Source: Notolepis coatsorum (Eukaryota > Chordata > Actinopteri > Aulopiformes > Paralepididae). Taken from it: a stretch of DNA of 64,000 nucleotides. This document shows positions 1 through 11,000 of the stretch, piece after piece (position 1 is the first letter of the stretch; every line of letters begins with the position of its first letter). A model generated the notes under the pieces. That model was not told where the DNA came from. It worked only from the letters and a program-made list of their open reading frames with translations, and made no database searches. The stretch covers positions 51,188,734 through 51,252,733 of the forward strand of contig OZ020589.1 in assembly GCA_963971535.1 (NCBI GenBank). Direction: 5' to 3'. The position numbers and the translations under genes are program-made.

Positions 1-177
1 TTATTCTGTTTTTAATATTGTCATATTATTCAGGATACTACAGTATTCGGTCTTTAATATTGTGATATTATTCATGCTGTGATGTGAATGCGGTCCATGT
101 TAGTTTACCTTCAATGGAGAAGTGCATTAAATAATTTTAATGCAAAAATGTTTCCTCTGTTCTTTCATTTCAGCATT
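1..177. other. Unassigned AT-rich sequence at window edge
   Basis: I see no open frame or recognisable repeat end here. It directly precedes a small hAT element and may be the continuation of the larger hAT relic at 355-539 if the small element inserted into it. Confidence 0.3.
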
Positions 178-185
178 GTCTATCG

Positions 186-354
186 CAGAACACATTCCAT
201 TGTGGGCAGAGTGTGTGCTTGGTTTCATTCCAGCCTTGCCTAAACACCAGCTGATGATTTCACTAATTGGCTCACCTCTTCAACTAACTCACCTGGTGCA
301 ATGTATAGTTAAAATAAAAACTTGGCCCACGATGGAATGAGTTTGAGACCCCTG
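186..354. mobile_element. Small non-autonomous hAT element (MITE)
   Basis: The right end reads, in reverse complement, CAGGGGTCTCAAACTC, a typical hAT terminus. The left end starts CAG and then shares the ATTCCAT-GTGGGC stretch with the right end, but has lost several terminal bases. The flanks are GTCTATCG on the left and GTCTATCC on the right, a 7/8 match to an 8-bp hAT target duplication. It has no coding capacity. Confidence 0.65.
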
Positions 355-539
355 GTCTATCCCTTTAAAAAAAATGTACTTTTACTTTTTAGTACCTAAG
401 TACATTTAAAAGTAGGACTTTTTGACTTTTACTCAAGTGTGTTTTTAGCCAGATACTTTGACTTTTACTTGAGTCAGATTTTGAGACAGTACCCATACTT
501 TCACTTAAGTATAATTTCTGGGTACTTTTTACACCCCTG
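355..539. mobile_element. Partial non-autonomous hAT element
   Basis: The right terminus in reverse complement is CAGGGGTGTAAAAAGTACCC, and the interior is made of repeated 'acttttactcaagt' blocks, a composition common in short hAT-type repeats of fish. The base after the end begins GTCACTGG, which also occurs uninterrupted in DIRS-like copy 3 near 61,950, so this hAT inserted in DIRS-like copy 1. I do not see the left terminus. Confidence 0.6.
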
Positions 540-3500
540 GTCACTGGTATAGTTTATCTCTACATAGAAAATCGGCGTTGTTTTTTACATGTGTAAAAAT
601 GAACTGGTTAGTTGTGATGAGAACATGTGTGTTCATGTAACGATTGTAACGTGGGTGAACTCACAACTAAGTGGGTTAATTAACCTGCTTAGTGACATGT
701 GATTGAGGAATAAATCCTTTTCTCAGCCTGTGATGACAATGAACAGCGTGTTCACATATTAACAGGGGTACCTGTTTAACCTGGTCGTATCAAGGGTAAG
801 GTAGGAGGGGTGACCCCCCCGGTTTTTCCCTGGGGCTTCCCCCCCCTCCTCTCAGACATGTTTGTTTACAATATATTGTGTCACTGTGTTTGTGGGGATA
901 CGATGTAACCCTCAGCTTAAGCTGCTGGGGTTGTGCTTCTGCTTGAGAAACGATTTTTTTCCCCTAGGGAAAAGGTTGTTTGGTCACTATCATGTGTGCT
1001 TAGCAAGGCCTGTGACCAATACGTAATCGAGGACTTATGTCTCTCTCGTTATGAAAAACGGCGTTCCTCTGTAGTAAGAGTGTACTTTGCCATTTTTTAT
1101 TGTAATGAAGGGTTGTGTGTGTCGTTGAGATCTACAACTGGGTTAGGTTTTGGCCCACAGAAGTACATGTGTAAGTCTGGTACCGGGGCTCTTAAAGGGG
1201 CCCTCTCTGTTCTGTGTTTTTTCCTTAGTAAAAATCAGATAGCAGGTTAGCACATGAGCTATGTGAAGCTGTTAATGCTTCATGTAGCATGCTATGACTG
1301 GTGTCATGGCTCTACATTGTCATTACATCGTAGCAGGGGTGAGGGGTCATAAAGGGGTGAACTGGTAAACCTTTCCTCCCCTTTTCTGATTGGTCAGGGG
1401 TTAAAACCCCCTGTCCTTCAGGGTTCCATGTCACGTTGCTGTTTGGCACGTTACAGGGTAGGGGGGGGGGGTGAGGGAGTTTCCTGGTCCCACGCCCTGA
1501 AAGATTGGGCGTGTGCACCGCAGAAATCCCCCCGCCATAGAGTACGTCAGTCAGCGTGTTTCTATTGGTAAGACTTCCGTGAGCTGTTCAGGTTCCATGT
1601 TATGGATCTGTTTCAGGGAGTTTCAGAGCCTCCTCCTCACGAAGCTCCTCCTCAGGGAGAAGAGCCTTCTGTGAGTTCGGACCCTCCTTCCCAGTGAGGG
1701 AGCCTCCTCAGAGTTTCAGAGCCTCCTCCTCAGATTGTCAAGGTGAGTAGAACTTCAAAAAGGAGTTCTGCTCTATTGTATGTGTATTCGATTCAATTCG
1801 ATTATTGAGTGTGTATTGGTTCAGAGCCTCCTCCTCGGAGAGTCCTAACCCAAGTGTTACATAGCTCAATGTTGCAATATTTCTGTTTAATCTATACAGC
1901 TTTCATGGGAAGTCTCTCTGAGGGTTCCCCGTCCTCTCCTTTTTGGAGTAGGTGGACGGGGTATTGTTTAGGGTTTCCCTGACTCCTCGCCTTATAGGTC
2001 TGTTGAGTCATGGGTTTCCCCCGGTCATAGGGGTACGTCGCTCACCGTCCCCTCTTATGAAGTGTGGTTGACGGGGTGGTGTTTCCCTCAGCCGCGTCGC
2101 ATGGGGCCCATGTCCGTATTATTTTTTCTTTTTTCTGAAAAATGTAAAATAAAAAAAGCAGCTTCTTGTCGTTCCCCAGGCGGCATGGAGGAACGGTATC
2201 TGGTGTCTTGTTAGACTATCCATTGATGTGTTTTGGGTCTCGACGTGTACATAGTGCTGGCTCTGGGTGTTTCTGATAGGAATCACGCATGAGGCTGGTG
2301 CGCCTTGGTTGCTCGTTATTAAAACGGCGTTTTTATAGGGCAACTGGGATGGAGTTTTTCTCTTCCGAGCGCCAGTTTACTAGGTTTGTCTCGACAAATT
2401 CTCGTTCATATCTGGGGGATGTTAATGGAATAGATCAAAGCATAGGTAGAGGGGTCTCACGCCCTTGGGGTGGGCCACTGGGCGCGGTACGAATGGGACC
2501 GTCTGGATGGCGCCCTCTATAAGTTGGAGTTGGGGATGTCGGCGTGATTAGGGCACAGGACTGGTTCTGGTCACGCTGGTCCAGGTGAGTTAACCCGTTG
2601 TCCGCCGGGGACGCAGATCTTCTGTTCTGGTACCCTGAGGGACTTGTGCTTTTTTCAGGGGGAAAAATGCCGGGTCGGCCCGGGTGTCACAGGTTTTGAT
2701 ATTATGGAGATGTTCGTTCTCCATTCTTTTTGCCCCTCTCTTCTCCCACTTACGCATGGCTGAGAGGGGGCTGTTGAGGTGGTTTTTATAGTACTCCTCT
2801 GGCATCCCTGTGTATGTCCCGGTCCGCCGGGTCCGGTCTGAAGTCGTTTTCATCGACCCGTAGGCCTGGGATAACCCCTTTTTGAAAACTGAAACACTTG
2901 TACTGCGGTATAGCCAGTGTATACCCGCAGGTGTGTTTTGGAGTTTTTTCCTGAGGGGTTATAGGAACAACCACCGCATGTTGAACCAAGAGGGTGGTTG
3001 ATTCCCTGGTGTGTTGGAGCGGAGTCAACTCCCGGGTTACCCGGTTGAGTGTGCTCCTGCACGTTCATGACGTCTGCCAATCGTGTCAGCCTTCTCTGCC
3101 TCGGCCCCTCTAGAGCATCGGGTTTTTTGGTGGAGGCTTTGACATGGTGCTCAACAATGCCAGCATACGCCCCTTCCGCCGGGGTGCTGTTTTCAGTTGA
3201 CCCCTTTGGCGCCTGTCTCGTCCGCAGTGCTCCAGGCTCGGGTCAAGTGCCTGCTGCCTGGATTGAGGGATCGCCCTCTTCTGGAGGTCGTCTCCCCGGT
3301 GCGCTGCCTGCTCCCGCTGTAGTGTAGCCTCTTGAGTGCTTCGAGTTACAGCCATGCTGACTGCCTGAGTATGCCGGGGTCAGTGTGCCAGGCGGCGTGC
3401 TAGTGGGGGGAAGGGCCTGCTCTTGGATGGGCCCTGTCCGAATACGCTGGCGATGTGGGGGGCGGTGTCACTAGTGACCGCCTGGTGAGGTCTTGATGCT

Positions 3501-4232
3501 GTGGCGTCATTGGCCTCTCCGGGCCCCCTTTTTCCGGGGGGATCCAGTCCCTTCTGGGCCTGGGTCTTCCTTCGCGCTCCGCTGCTACGGCCTTGCCACG
3601 GGGTTGAGTTTGCTCTAGACCCCGTGATTTTGGGGCGGTAACGAGGTTTGTTCCTTCCATTCCTTCCCTGGTGGCATGCAGGTTGTGCGTGTGCGTAGTC
3701 GTGGGGTCAAGCCACGGTCTGCTCACCCTGTGCGTTGAGTTGCTCGAGTTCCTCTTCGCACGGTCGGATCCGTTCCCTCCCGTCCTCCAATAGGGAGGGT
3801 ATCCCTCCATTAAGGAGGGTCGGGGGGCTCGGTCCTCCCCGGTTCTGATGGTTGTGGGGGGCCTCAGTGGGGTACATTTGTCGAGCTTCAGCTCCCGCTC
3901 AGCTCCCGTTGTGCAGTTGACGCTGAGCGGAGATAATACAATATAGAATGATAGGTTATGAATATTAGTGTAGAGTATTAGTGACGCTCAGCGTCTGGAC
4001 GCCACTGCGGCCCTTGATCTTACCTTGTGGTGAAATGATTGAGAAGGAGATGAGTTTGTGGCCACACCCCTGCTTATGTAGGTAGCAGATGGGGGTGTGG
4101 CCAGATGGATGTTGGTATGTAAAGGTACATTGTGAAGTTTTTATTCAGTGCACGTCACTGGAGTGAGATATGTGCAGTTGACGCTGAGCGTCACTAATAC
4201 TCATAGAACTACGGTTATATTCATAACCTATC
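540..4232 (+). mobile_element. DIRS-like retroelement, copy 1 (right part)
   Basis: This segment is collinear with the complete copy at 42,295-47,731 and with copy 3 at 60,728-64,000. The sequence before 540 is displaced by hAT insertions, so the left end is not seen. The right end carries the DIRS architecture: an internal complementary region near 3,911-4,000 and an inverted terminal repeat ending ...ATAACCTATC at 4,232, directly followed by GTT. It sits inside a Ty1/copia RNase H sequence, which resumes after the GTT. No RT, methyltransferase or tyrosine recombinase frame can be read, so it is non-autonomous or badly decayed. Compared with copy 2 it lacks both 5S-derived modules, apart from a possible TTGGATGGG remnant near 3,432. 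Confidence 0.75.
3911..4000. repeat. DIRS internal complementary region, copy 1
   Basis: The half after 3,949 begins GATAGGTTATGAATAT, the reverse complement of the element's right terminus (about 4,175-4,232), with some internal decay. The half before it should match the element's own left terminus, which is not in the window. The junction trinucleotide is AAT here rather than the AAC of copy 2. Confidence 0.65.
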
Positions 4233-4752
4233 GTTGTTCTGGATAAATACACTCCTGTATGGTCATAGCTAGAGCCTTATATTCGGCTTCACAAGTTGAT
4301 AGTGCCACTGTGGGCTGCTTCTTTGTTTTCCACGAAACCAGTGAGCTGTCTGTGTTCAAACTCACACAATATCCTGTGGTACTCCTTCTACATGTGGTGT
4401 CAGCTGCCCAGTCTGCATCACTGTGGGCTTTAAGTCCTAGACCCTCGCTGCTCTTTCTGAAACACAGTTGTTTATCTGCTGTACCTTTAAGATAACAAAA
4501 ACATGTTTGGCTGTAATCCAATGCTCCTCTGTGGGGTCAGCAAAATGCTGTGACAGTCTACTCACTACAAAACATAGGTCAGGGCGGGTACATGTTGTTA
4601 AATAAATGAGGCTACCCACAGCTTCTCTGTACATTTTTTACATCTGTCAGTTTCTGAGCATCCTCCTGATAGTCTAGTTTTTGATCACATGGTGTTTCCC
4701 TTGATCTACATTCTTGCATGTCAAAACGTTTCACGGTCTTTTCCACATAGTT
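4233..4752 (-). pseudogene. Ty1/copia RT C-terminus and RNase H relic
   Basis: On the minus strand the frames read a copia-type RT tail followed by RNase H. Recognisable blocks are YREAVGSLIYLTTCTRPDL, HSDADWA and LSTCEAEY, in the order expected for Ty1/copia Pol. A frameshift lies near 4,500 between the 65-aa and 97-aa segments, and another near 4,630. The RNase H is cut by DIRS-like copy 1 at 4,233, just after an ECIYPEQ-like block, with AAC at the junction. The same family is present at 49,898-54,008. Confidence 0.8.
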
Positions 4753-5215
4753 AAATCATTGAGAACATGGTAAGTCATCCACCTTTGTATTTAAACATGG
4801 GATCCATTTTTGTATTTAAACATGGTAAATCATCCACCTCTGTACTTAAACATGGAATTAAACATAGGATCCATTTCAGTATTTAGATATTCACACCTCT
4901 GTACTTAAACATGGAATTAAATATAGGATCCATTTCAGTATTTAGACATGGACTCTAATCAGGTATTTAAACCTGGATTCTACTCCTCCCGTATTTAAAC
5001 CTAGAGTATCATCCTCCTGCATTTAAGCAGTGTAGCCACCCTCCTTCAGTATTTAAACATGGAGTACCCTCCTTCAGCATTTAAGCAATTAGTCACCCTC
5101 CTTCAGTATTTAAACATGGAGTACCCTCCTTCAGCAATTAAGCAGTTAGTCACCCTCCTTCAGTATTTAAACATGGAGTACCCTCCTTCAGCATTTAAGC
5201 AATTTTGCTACGAAC
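4753..5215. repeat. Minisatellite inside copia RT
   Basis: Tandem units of about 27-55 bp alternate 'ccctccttcagtatttaaaca' and 'tggagtaccctccttcagcatttaag' type blocks; the left part is more divergent. The array replaces most of the copia RT domain. The same unit, in the opposite orientation, occupies the same place in the second copia copy (about 52,600-52,830). Confidence 0.8.
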
Positions 5216-5219
5216 CATA

Positions 5220-5474
5220 CTTTGTATTTGTCGTGGCCTTCAATACCCTCCTGGATTGAATACACCCATTTCCCTCCCACTGTCTGTCTGCCCTCTGGTA
5301 ACTTGGTTGAATACACCCATTTACTTGATTCGGGGGACAATGTGACCTCTTTAAAGGTCGGGGTTACCCCACTGACTACCCTGTAGCAGTAATCAACGGG
5401 GGTAGGTGTACTGTCCTCCTCGTCACTCCCTTTCCGGGCATAGTCTGTCAGATACTTTGGGGGTTTGTGTTCCG
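5220..5474 (-). pseudogene. Ty1/copia RT N-terminal relic
   Basis: The minus-strand frame reads PKYLTDYARKGSDEED, VVSGVTPTFKEVTLSPE and GGKWVYSIQEGIEGH, the conserved entry into the copia RVT_2 domain. The same stretch occurs on the plus strand at about 52,370-52,600. A short internal duplication (KWVYST...KWVYSI) disturbs this copy. It ends abruptly where the 203-bp tandem array begins. Confidence 0.75.
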
Positions 5475-6768
5475 TTGATAATTGTTTGTTCTCAATCAAT
5501 CAGGCTCTTTTCACCCCATTGGGTTTGACTTGAGCAGCCTGTGGTAATTAGTCCAATCACTTAGAGGCAAGGCTTGTTTAAATACAGTTGCCTGTGCACA
5601 CATTTCTCTAAAACCGGAGCTGACTTCACTGTGTTCTTGCTGAGTAATGTAAGTTAGTACTCGATCCATTGTATATTTTGATAATTGTTTGTTCTCAATC
5701 AATCAGGCTCTCTTCACCCCATTGGGGTTGACTTGAGCAGCCTGTGGTAATTAGTCCATCACTTAGAGGCAAGGCTTGTTTAAATACAGTTGCCCGTGCA
5801 CACATTTCTCTAAAACCTGAGCTGACTTCACTGTGTTCTTGCTGAGTAATGTAAGTTAGTACTCAATCCATTGTATATTTTGATAATTGTTTGTTCTCAA
5901 TCAATCAGGCTCTCTTCACCCCATTGGGTTTGACTTGAGCAGCCTGTGGTAATTAGTCCAATCACTTAGAGGCAAGGCTTGTTTAAATACAGTTGCCTGT
6001 GCACACATTTCTCTAAAACCTGAGCTGACTTCACTGTGTTCTTGCTGAGTAATGTAAGTTAGTACTCAATCCATTGTATATTTTGATAATTGTTTGTTCT
6101 CAATCAATCAGGCTCTCTTCACCCCATTGGGTTTGACTTGAGCAGCCTGTGGTAATTAGTCCAATCACTTAGAGGCAAGGCTTGTTTAAATACAGTTGCC
6201 TGTGCACACATTTCTCTAAAACCTGAGCTGACTTCACTGTGTTCTTGCTGAGTAATGTAAGTTAGTACTCAATCCATTGTATATTTTGATAATTGTTTGT
6301 TCTCAATCAATCAGGCTCTCTTCACCCCATTGGGGTTGACTTGAGCATCCTGTGGTAATTAGTCCATCACTTAGAGGCAAGGCTTGTTTAAATACAGTTG
6401 CCTGTGCACACATTTCTCTAAAACCTGAGCTGACTTCACTGTTCTTGCTGAGTAATGTAAGTTAGTACTCAATCCATTGTATATTTTGATAATTGTTTGT
6501 TCTCAATCAATCAGGCTCTCTTCACCCCATTGGGTTTGACTTGAGCAGCCTGTGGTAATTAGTCCAATCACTTAGAGGCAAGGCTTGTTTAAATACAGTT
6601 GCCTGTGCACACATTTCTCTAAAACCTGAGCTGACTTCACTGTGTTCTTGCTGAGTAATGTAAGTTAGTACTCGATCCATTGTATATTTTGATAATTGTT
6701 TGTTCTCAATCAATCAGGCTCTCTTCACCCCATTGGGTTTGACTTGAGCAGCCTGTGCTAATTAGTCC
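5475..6768 (+). repeat. 203-bp tandem array (six and a half units)
   Basis: Units begin with TTGATAATTGTTTGTTCTC at 5,475, 5,678, 5,880, 6,083, 6,286, 6,486 and 6,689, giving periods of 203, 202, 203, 203, 200 and 203 bp. Units are nearly identical. The last is partial (about 80 bp) and runs directly into the 5' UTR of the L2-like LINE. Each unit contains a TTTAAATACAG block. The array may be promoter monomers of the LINE or a satellite into which the LINE inserted. The 63-aa frames inside the units are by-products. Confidence 0.85.
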
Positions 6769-7140
6769 AATCAGTCAGAGACTAGCCCCCTACAGGTGTG
6801 GGACAATATTCAATAGGGATTTAAGTGTAGTCTATCCAAGCGCCAGCAGAGCGCCGGCGACCGACTAAGACGGACAAAGACTTGGAGTTTTCCTGCTGGA
6901 GTTATCCGAGGAGGCAACCGAGTGCATCAGAGTATCTACTGCCCCTCACCTGCCCTCCTCTAGCAGGCCACTCCTTTGTACCTGCATTTTCTGGTCTTGC
7001 CTTGTTAGCTTGTCAACTTACTCGACCCACTGGTTTTAGCTCATTAGCTAAACCTTCAATCGGCTTCATACACATAGCCTTTAGCAGTTGATCCATAGTA
7101 CTTCGTATCTTTATTTGTTCCTGCTCTACCTGGTGTAAGC

Positions 7141-7991
7141 TTGGCTATGTGTTCTGTCTGTCCTGTCTGTCCCTCTCTCCTAGAAAGGTTAACTCTGTTA
7201 GAGAGCCGTGTCCTTGAACTTGAGTCAGGAAAACAGTTAGCTTTAGACGTCTCGGACACTATAGGCTGTTCTGAGGAGCCTCTAGCGAGGTCTTCTCGTC
7301 TGGAGAGTCCCAGACATAGTGCTCAGGACAAGGCCTTTGCGCCCATTACGGAGCGGCAGTGTAACCGCTCGGCCTCGGCCTCAACAGCACCTGCTCCGCA
7401 ACATGATTTTACACGTGTTGCGGGTTCCGGTCTCAGTACGCAGCCGGTTCCACTGCAACCCCGTCTTCCCGTCCTTGTGATTGGCGACTCCATCACCCGG
7501 CATATTATGCTAGAGAAGCCAGCCGAGATCAAATGTTATGGGGGAGCCAGAGCTACCGACATTGAAGCCAACCTGAGATTTCTGGCGAATAGCATAGTCA
7601 AGGCAAAAAGTAACCCACATATCCCACCCACTGAAGATAAATTCGACCATATTGTTATACACGTCGGAAATAATGACTGTAGGATGAAAGTCTCTGATGA
7701 AAGATCAACATAGTTAGGCTTTCTGACCTCGCCAGAAAGATGAGTCGGCATCGAGTAATCTTCTCTGGCCCCCTGCCTGTAAACCGGCATGATGATGAGT
7801 TTGTGAGTAGGACAGCTTCTCTACACCGATGGCTGGAAAAATACTGTAAAGAACAGGGCTTAGGGTTCGTGGATAATTGGTCCTCTTTCTGGGGGCACCC
7901 TGGCTTGCTGAGAAAGGACGGCGTGCATCCTAACATGCAAGGCGCCTCTCTCTTATCTCGCAACATAGACAAGATTATAGCTTCGGGCTGA
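7141..7991 (+). pseudogene. L2-like LINE ORF1, SGNH esterase, frameshifted
   Basis: ORF1 of CR1/L2-type LINEs often encodes an SGNH-fold esterase that aids retrotransposition. The start used is the ATG at 7,141; a short heptad-like segment (LERLTLLESRVLELESG) follows it. The esterase blocks visible are block I VIGDSIT (about residue 120), block III HVGNND (near 7,660) and the terminal D-x-x-H equivalent KDGVHPN (near 7,920), so the catalytic Ser, Asn, Asp and His are all present. The first frame runs to 7,713 and the rest continues in another frame from about 7,700 to 7,991, so a single 1-nt indel near 7,700 splits an otherwise whole gene. It lies 25 bp upstream of ORF2. Confidence 0.8.
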
Positions 7992-8015
7992 CAGCCACCC
8001 CACAAGCATGCCAGG

Positions 8016-11000
8016 GTGCAGGCTCTTAGCAAGCCTGCTAGTCATGCTAAACTGATGGACCCTGCCAATCCTTATACCTTTCTTGCTCGGCCCCTCCTCC
8101 ACCAGGCTCCCCACTCCTCTCTTTCTATCTCTACCCCTAAACCCGTATACCCAATCAAAACTAGAATATCCTGTTACGCTCCGCTTTACCCAGCTCGTCC
8201 TTGTGCGATAAACCATGCCAACTTAATTGCGATTAAACCTACCTGCATGGCTGAAAACCGCGCTGCTAACTATACAGAGTGTGTGAAGGTTGGCCTTATC
8301 AACATCCGCTCTCTGCCAACCAAAGCTCTTTTGGTAAATGAACTGATAACAGACCATAGTCTCGACCTATTGGGCCTCACTGAGACATGGCTTAAACCTA
8401 ATGACTTTCTGCCCTTAAACGAGGCCTCACCCCCTAATTTTAGTAGCTCCCACATCGCACGCACCTCCAAGAAAGGAGGCGGAGTTGCTCTAATTTATGA
8501 CGCTAAGCACAACTTTACATCCGACGCAAACTGTAAGTTTTCCTCGTTTGAGGTGCTCCTGTTGCATCCCTCTCCACCCAACAGAAAGTGTGGCGGTCTG
8601 ACTCCTACCTCCACTGCATCCTTTGTAATGGCTGTCCTATACCGCCCCCCAGGCCCTTACACCCTCTTCCTAGATGAATTTTCAACTTTCATCTCTGAGC
8701 TTGTTATGCGCTCAGATAACATTTTAATTGTTGGTGATTTCAACATTCATTCCAATAAAACTCTAGATCCCCTAAATAAGGCTTTTACCGACATCATTGA
8801 CTCTGTCGGTCTCATTCAAATCGTTGACCAACCCACTCACAGTGGTGGGAACACCCTTGACCTAGTCCTAGCCCGCGGTCTCACTGTGTCAAATTTGACC
8901 GTCTCCCCCTATGTTCCTGCTCTCTCAGACCACTACCTCATCAAATTTCAAATTGATCTGACGGTTTCTCGCCCAGACAGTGTAGAATCCTACATGAGCC
9001 GTCGTATTAACGCCTCAACTGTCCCAATTCTAGTTAACTGCCTACCAGACACCCTCTCTCCCTTCCTCTCTTACTCTGGCCCCCTTGATCTCTTTACAGA
9101 CAAACTTAATGCCGCCCTTCGTAGCACGCTCGACACTGTCGCTCCCCTTAAACCTAAAATTAAACGTGCTCCGCAAAAACTAACTCCCTGGTTTACCGAG
9201 GAAACGCGCTCCTTTAAAAAGGCTTGTCGCAAACTTGAACATAAATGGCGTTCAACCAAACTCGAAGTATTCCGCCTCGCCTGGAATGATAGTTTACGTA
9301 ACTACAAAAAGGCACTCTCACTTGCCAAAACCTCTTATTTTTCCAGGCTCATAAATGAAAACAAAAACAACTCAAAGTTTCTGTTTGACACAGTTGCAAA
9401 ACTTACGCAGAAACAACCAAGTGCCCTAAACCATGCGTTCTCGGCTAACGAATTCATGACATTTTTTACCAAGAAAATTGACCTCATTAGAGATGAAATT
9501 GTTGCTTTACTCAACAATCAGAGTCCTTCCCAACCTTTGACGGGCATTCCCCCTGACTTTGATTCCAGTCATACGCTATGCTGCCTTGAAAACGTCTCAC
9601 TTAGTGCCCTCTCTAAACTGGTTGGCGCGGCTAAACCTTCAACCTGTCTGTTTGACCCTCTCCCAGCAACTCTCATCAAAAAACTCTTCCCAACTCTAGG
9701 CCCTGCCCTACTCAATATCTTCAACACCTCTTTGTCTACTGGCGTGGTGCCCCTGGCCTTTAAATCAGCCGTCATTAAACCACTACTTAAAAAACCGAAC
9801 CTCGACCCTCTAATCTTGAAAAATTACAGACCTATCTCCAATCTTCCATTCCTATCCAAAGTGTTAGAACGGATCGTCGCAACGCAACTTACTGACCATT
9901 TATCAAACAATAATCTTAATGAATCATTTCAATCTGGCTTTAGAGCCTTACACTCCACCGAAACGGCGGTTACCAAAGTCACAAATGACTTACTGCTCTC
10001 TCTTGACTCAAACCTCACTTCTGTGCTCTTATTGCTTGATCTCAGTGCAGCCTTTGACACTATCGATCACTCGATTCTTCTAGGTCGGCTTGAGAATCAT
10101 GTTGGCATTCGGGGTCTCGCACTAGCTTGGTTTAAATCCTATTTAACTGATAGAACACACTGCGTGGTCTATAATGATTTAACATCTGAGACCCTCCCAG
10201 TGCAATGTGGTGTCCCACAAGGCTCTGTCCTGGGCCCTTTGCTATTTTCGATTTACATGCTACCCCTCGGCGATATCATACGCAAATTTGGCATAAACTT
10301 TCATTTTTACGCTGATGACACCCAATTATATATACCTATTAAGCCAAATGATTCCTCCCAACTACAAAACCTTGAGGCCTGCTTGCTTGCCGTCAAAAAA
10401 TGGATGTCTCAAAACTTTCTACTCCTTAATGCAGATAAAACTGAGATGTTAATTGTTGGCCCCCCAAACCACAGAGGCCTGTTTCAGGACATCTCCCTCA
10501 ACTTTGATACCTGTCATGTATCCCAGAGCTCCACCATAAAAAACCTCGGAGTCATTTTTTATTCCTCCCTCTCATTTAATGCACATATAAAAAATTTCAC
10601 CAAAATTGCATTCTTCCATCTTCGTAATATCGCAAAAATACGCCCCATTTTAACTCTGGCTGATGCTGAAACCCTGATTCATGCTTTTGTCTCATCACGT
10701 CTGGACTACTGTAATGCACTTTTTTCAGGCCTACCTAATTCAAGCATCAAAAATCTTCAACTTGTGCAAAATGCGGCTGCACGGATACTAACTAGAACTA
10801 GAAAATTTGATCACATCACTCCAGTTTTGTCCGCCCTACACTGGCTTCCTATCCAAGCCCGTTCTGACTTTAAAGTGCTACTCCTCACCTACAAAATTTT
10901 AAATGGGCTTGCACCGCTCTATCTATCCGATCTCATCTCCCGATACTCGCCCGCTCGTGCTCTGCGCTCACAAAATGCGGGGCTTCTATCGACCCCTAGG

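Noticed and set aside
933-1250. 105-aa frame also seen in part at 62,282-62,641
   Set aside because: Similarity reflects repeat copies; small indels between copies break the frame, as expected of non-coding sequence.
4753-5215. CRISPR-like spaced repeats
   Set aside because: Units are contiguous and variable with no unique spacers, in a eukaryotic retroelement; this is a minisatellite.
5511-6713. Two identical 63-aa frames starting MIENKQLS
   Set aside because: They lie within the 203-bp tandem units and are repeated only because the DNA is.
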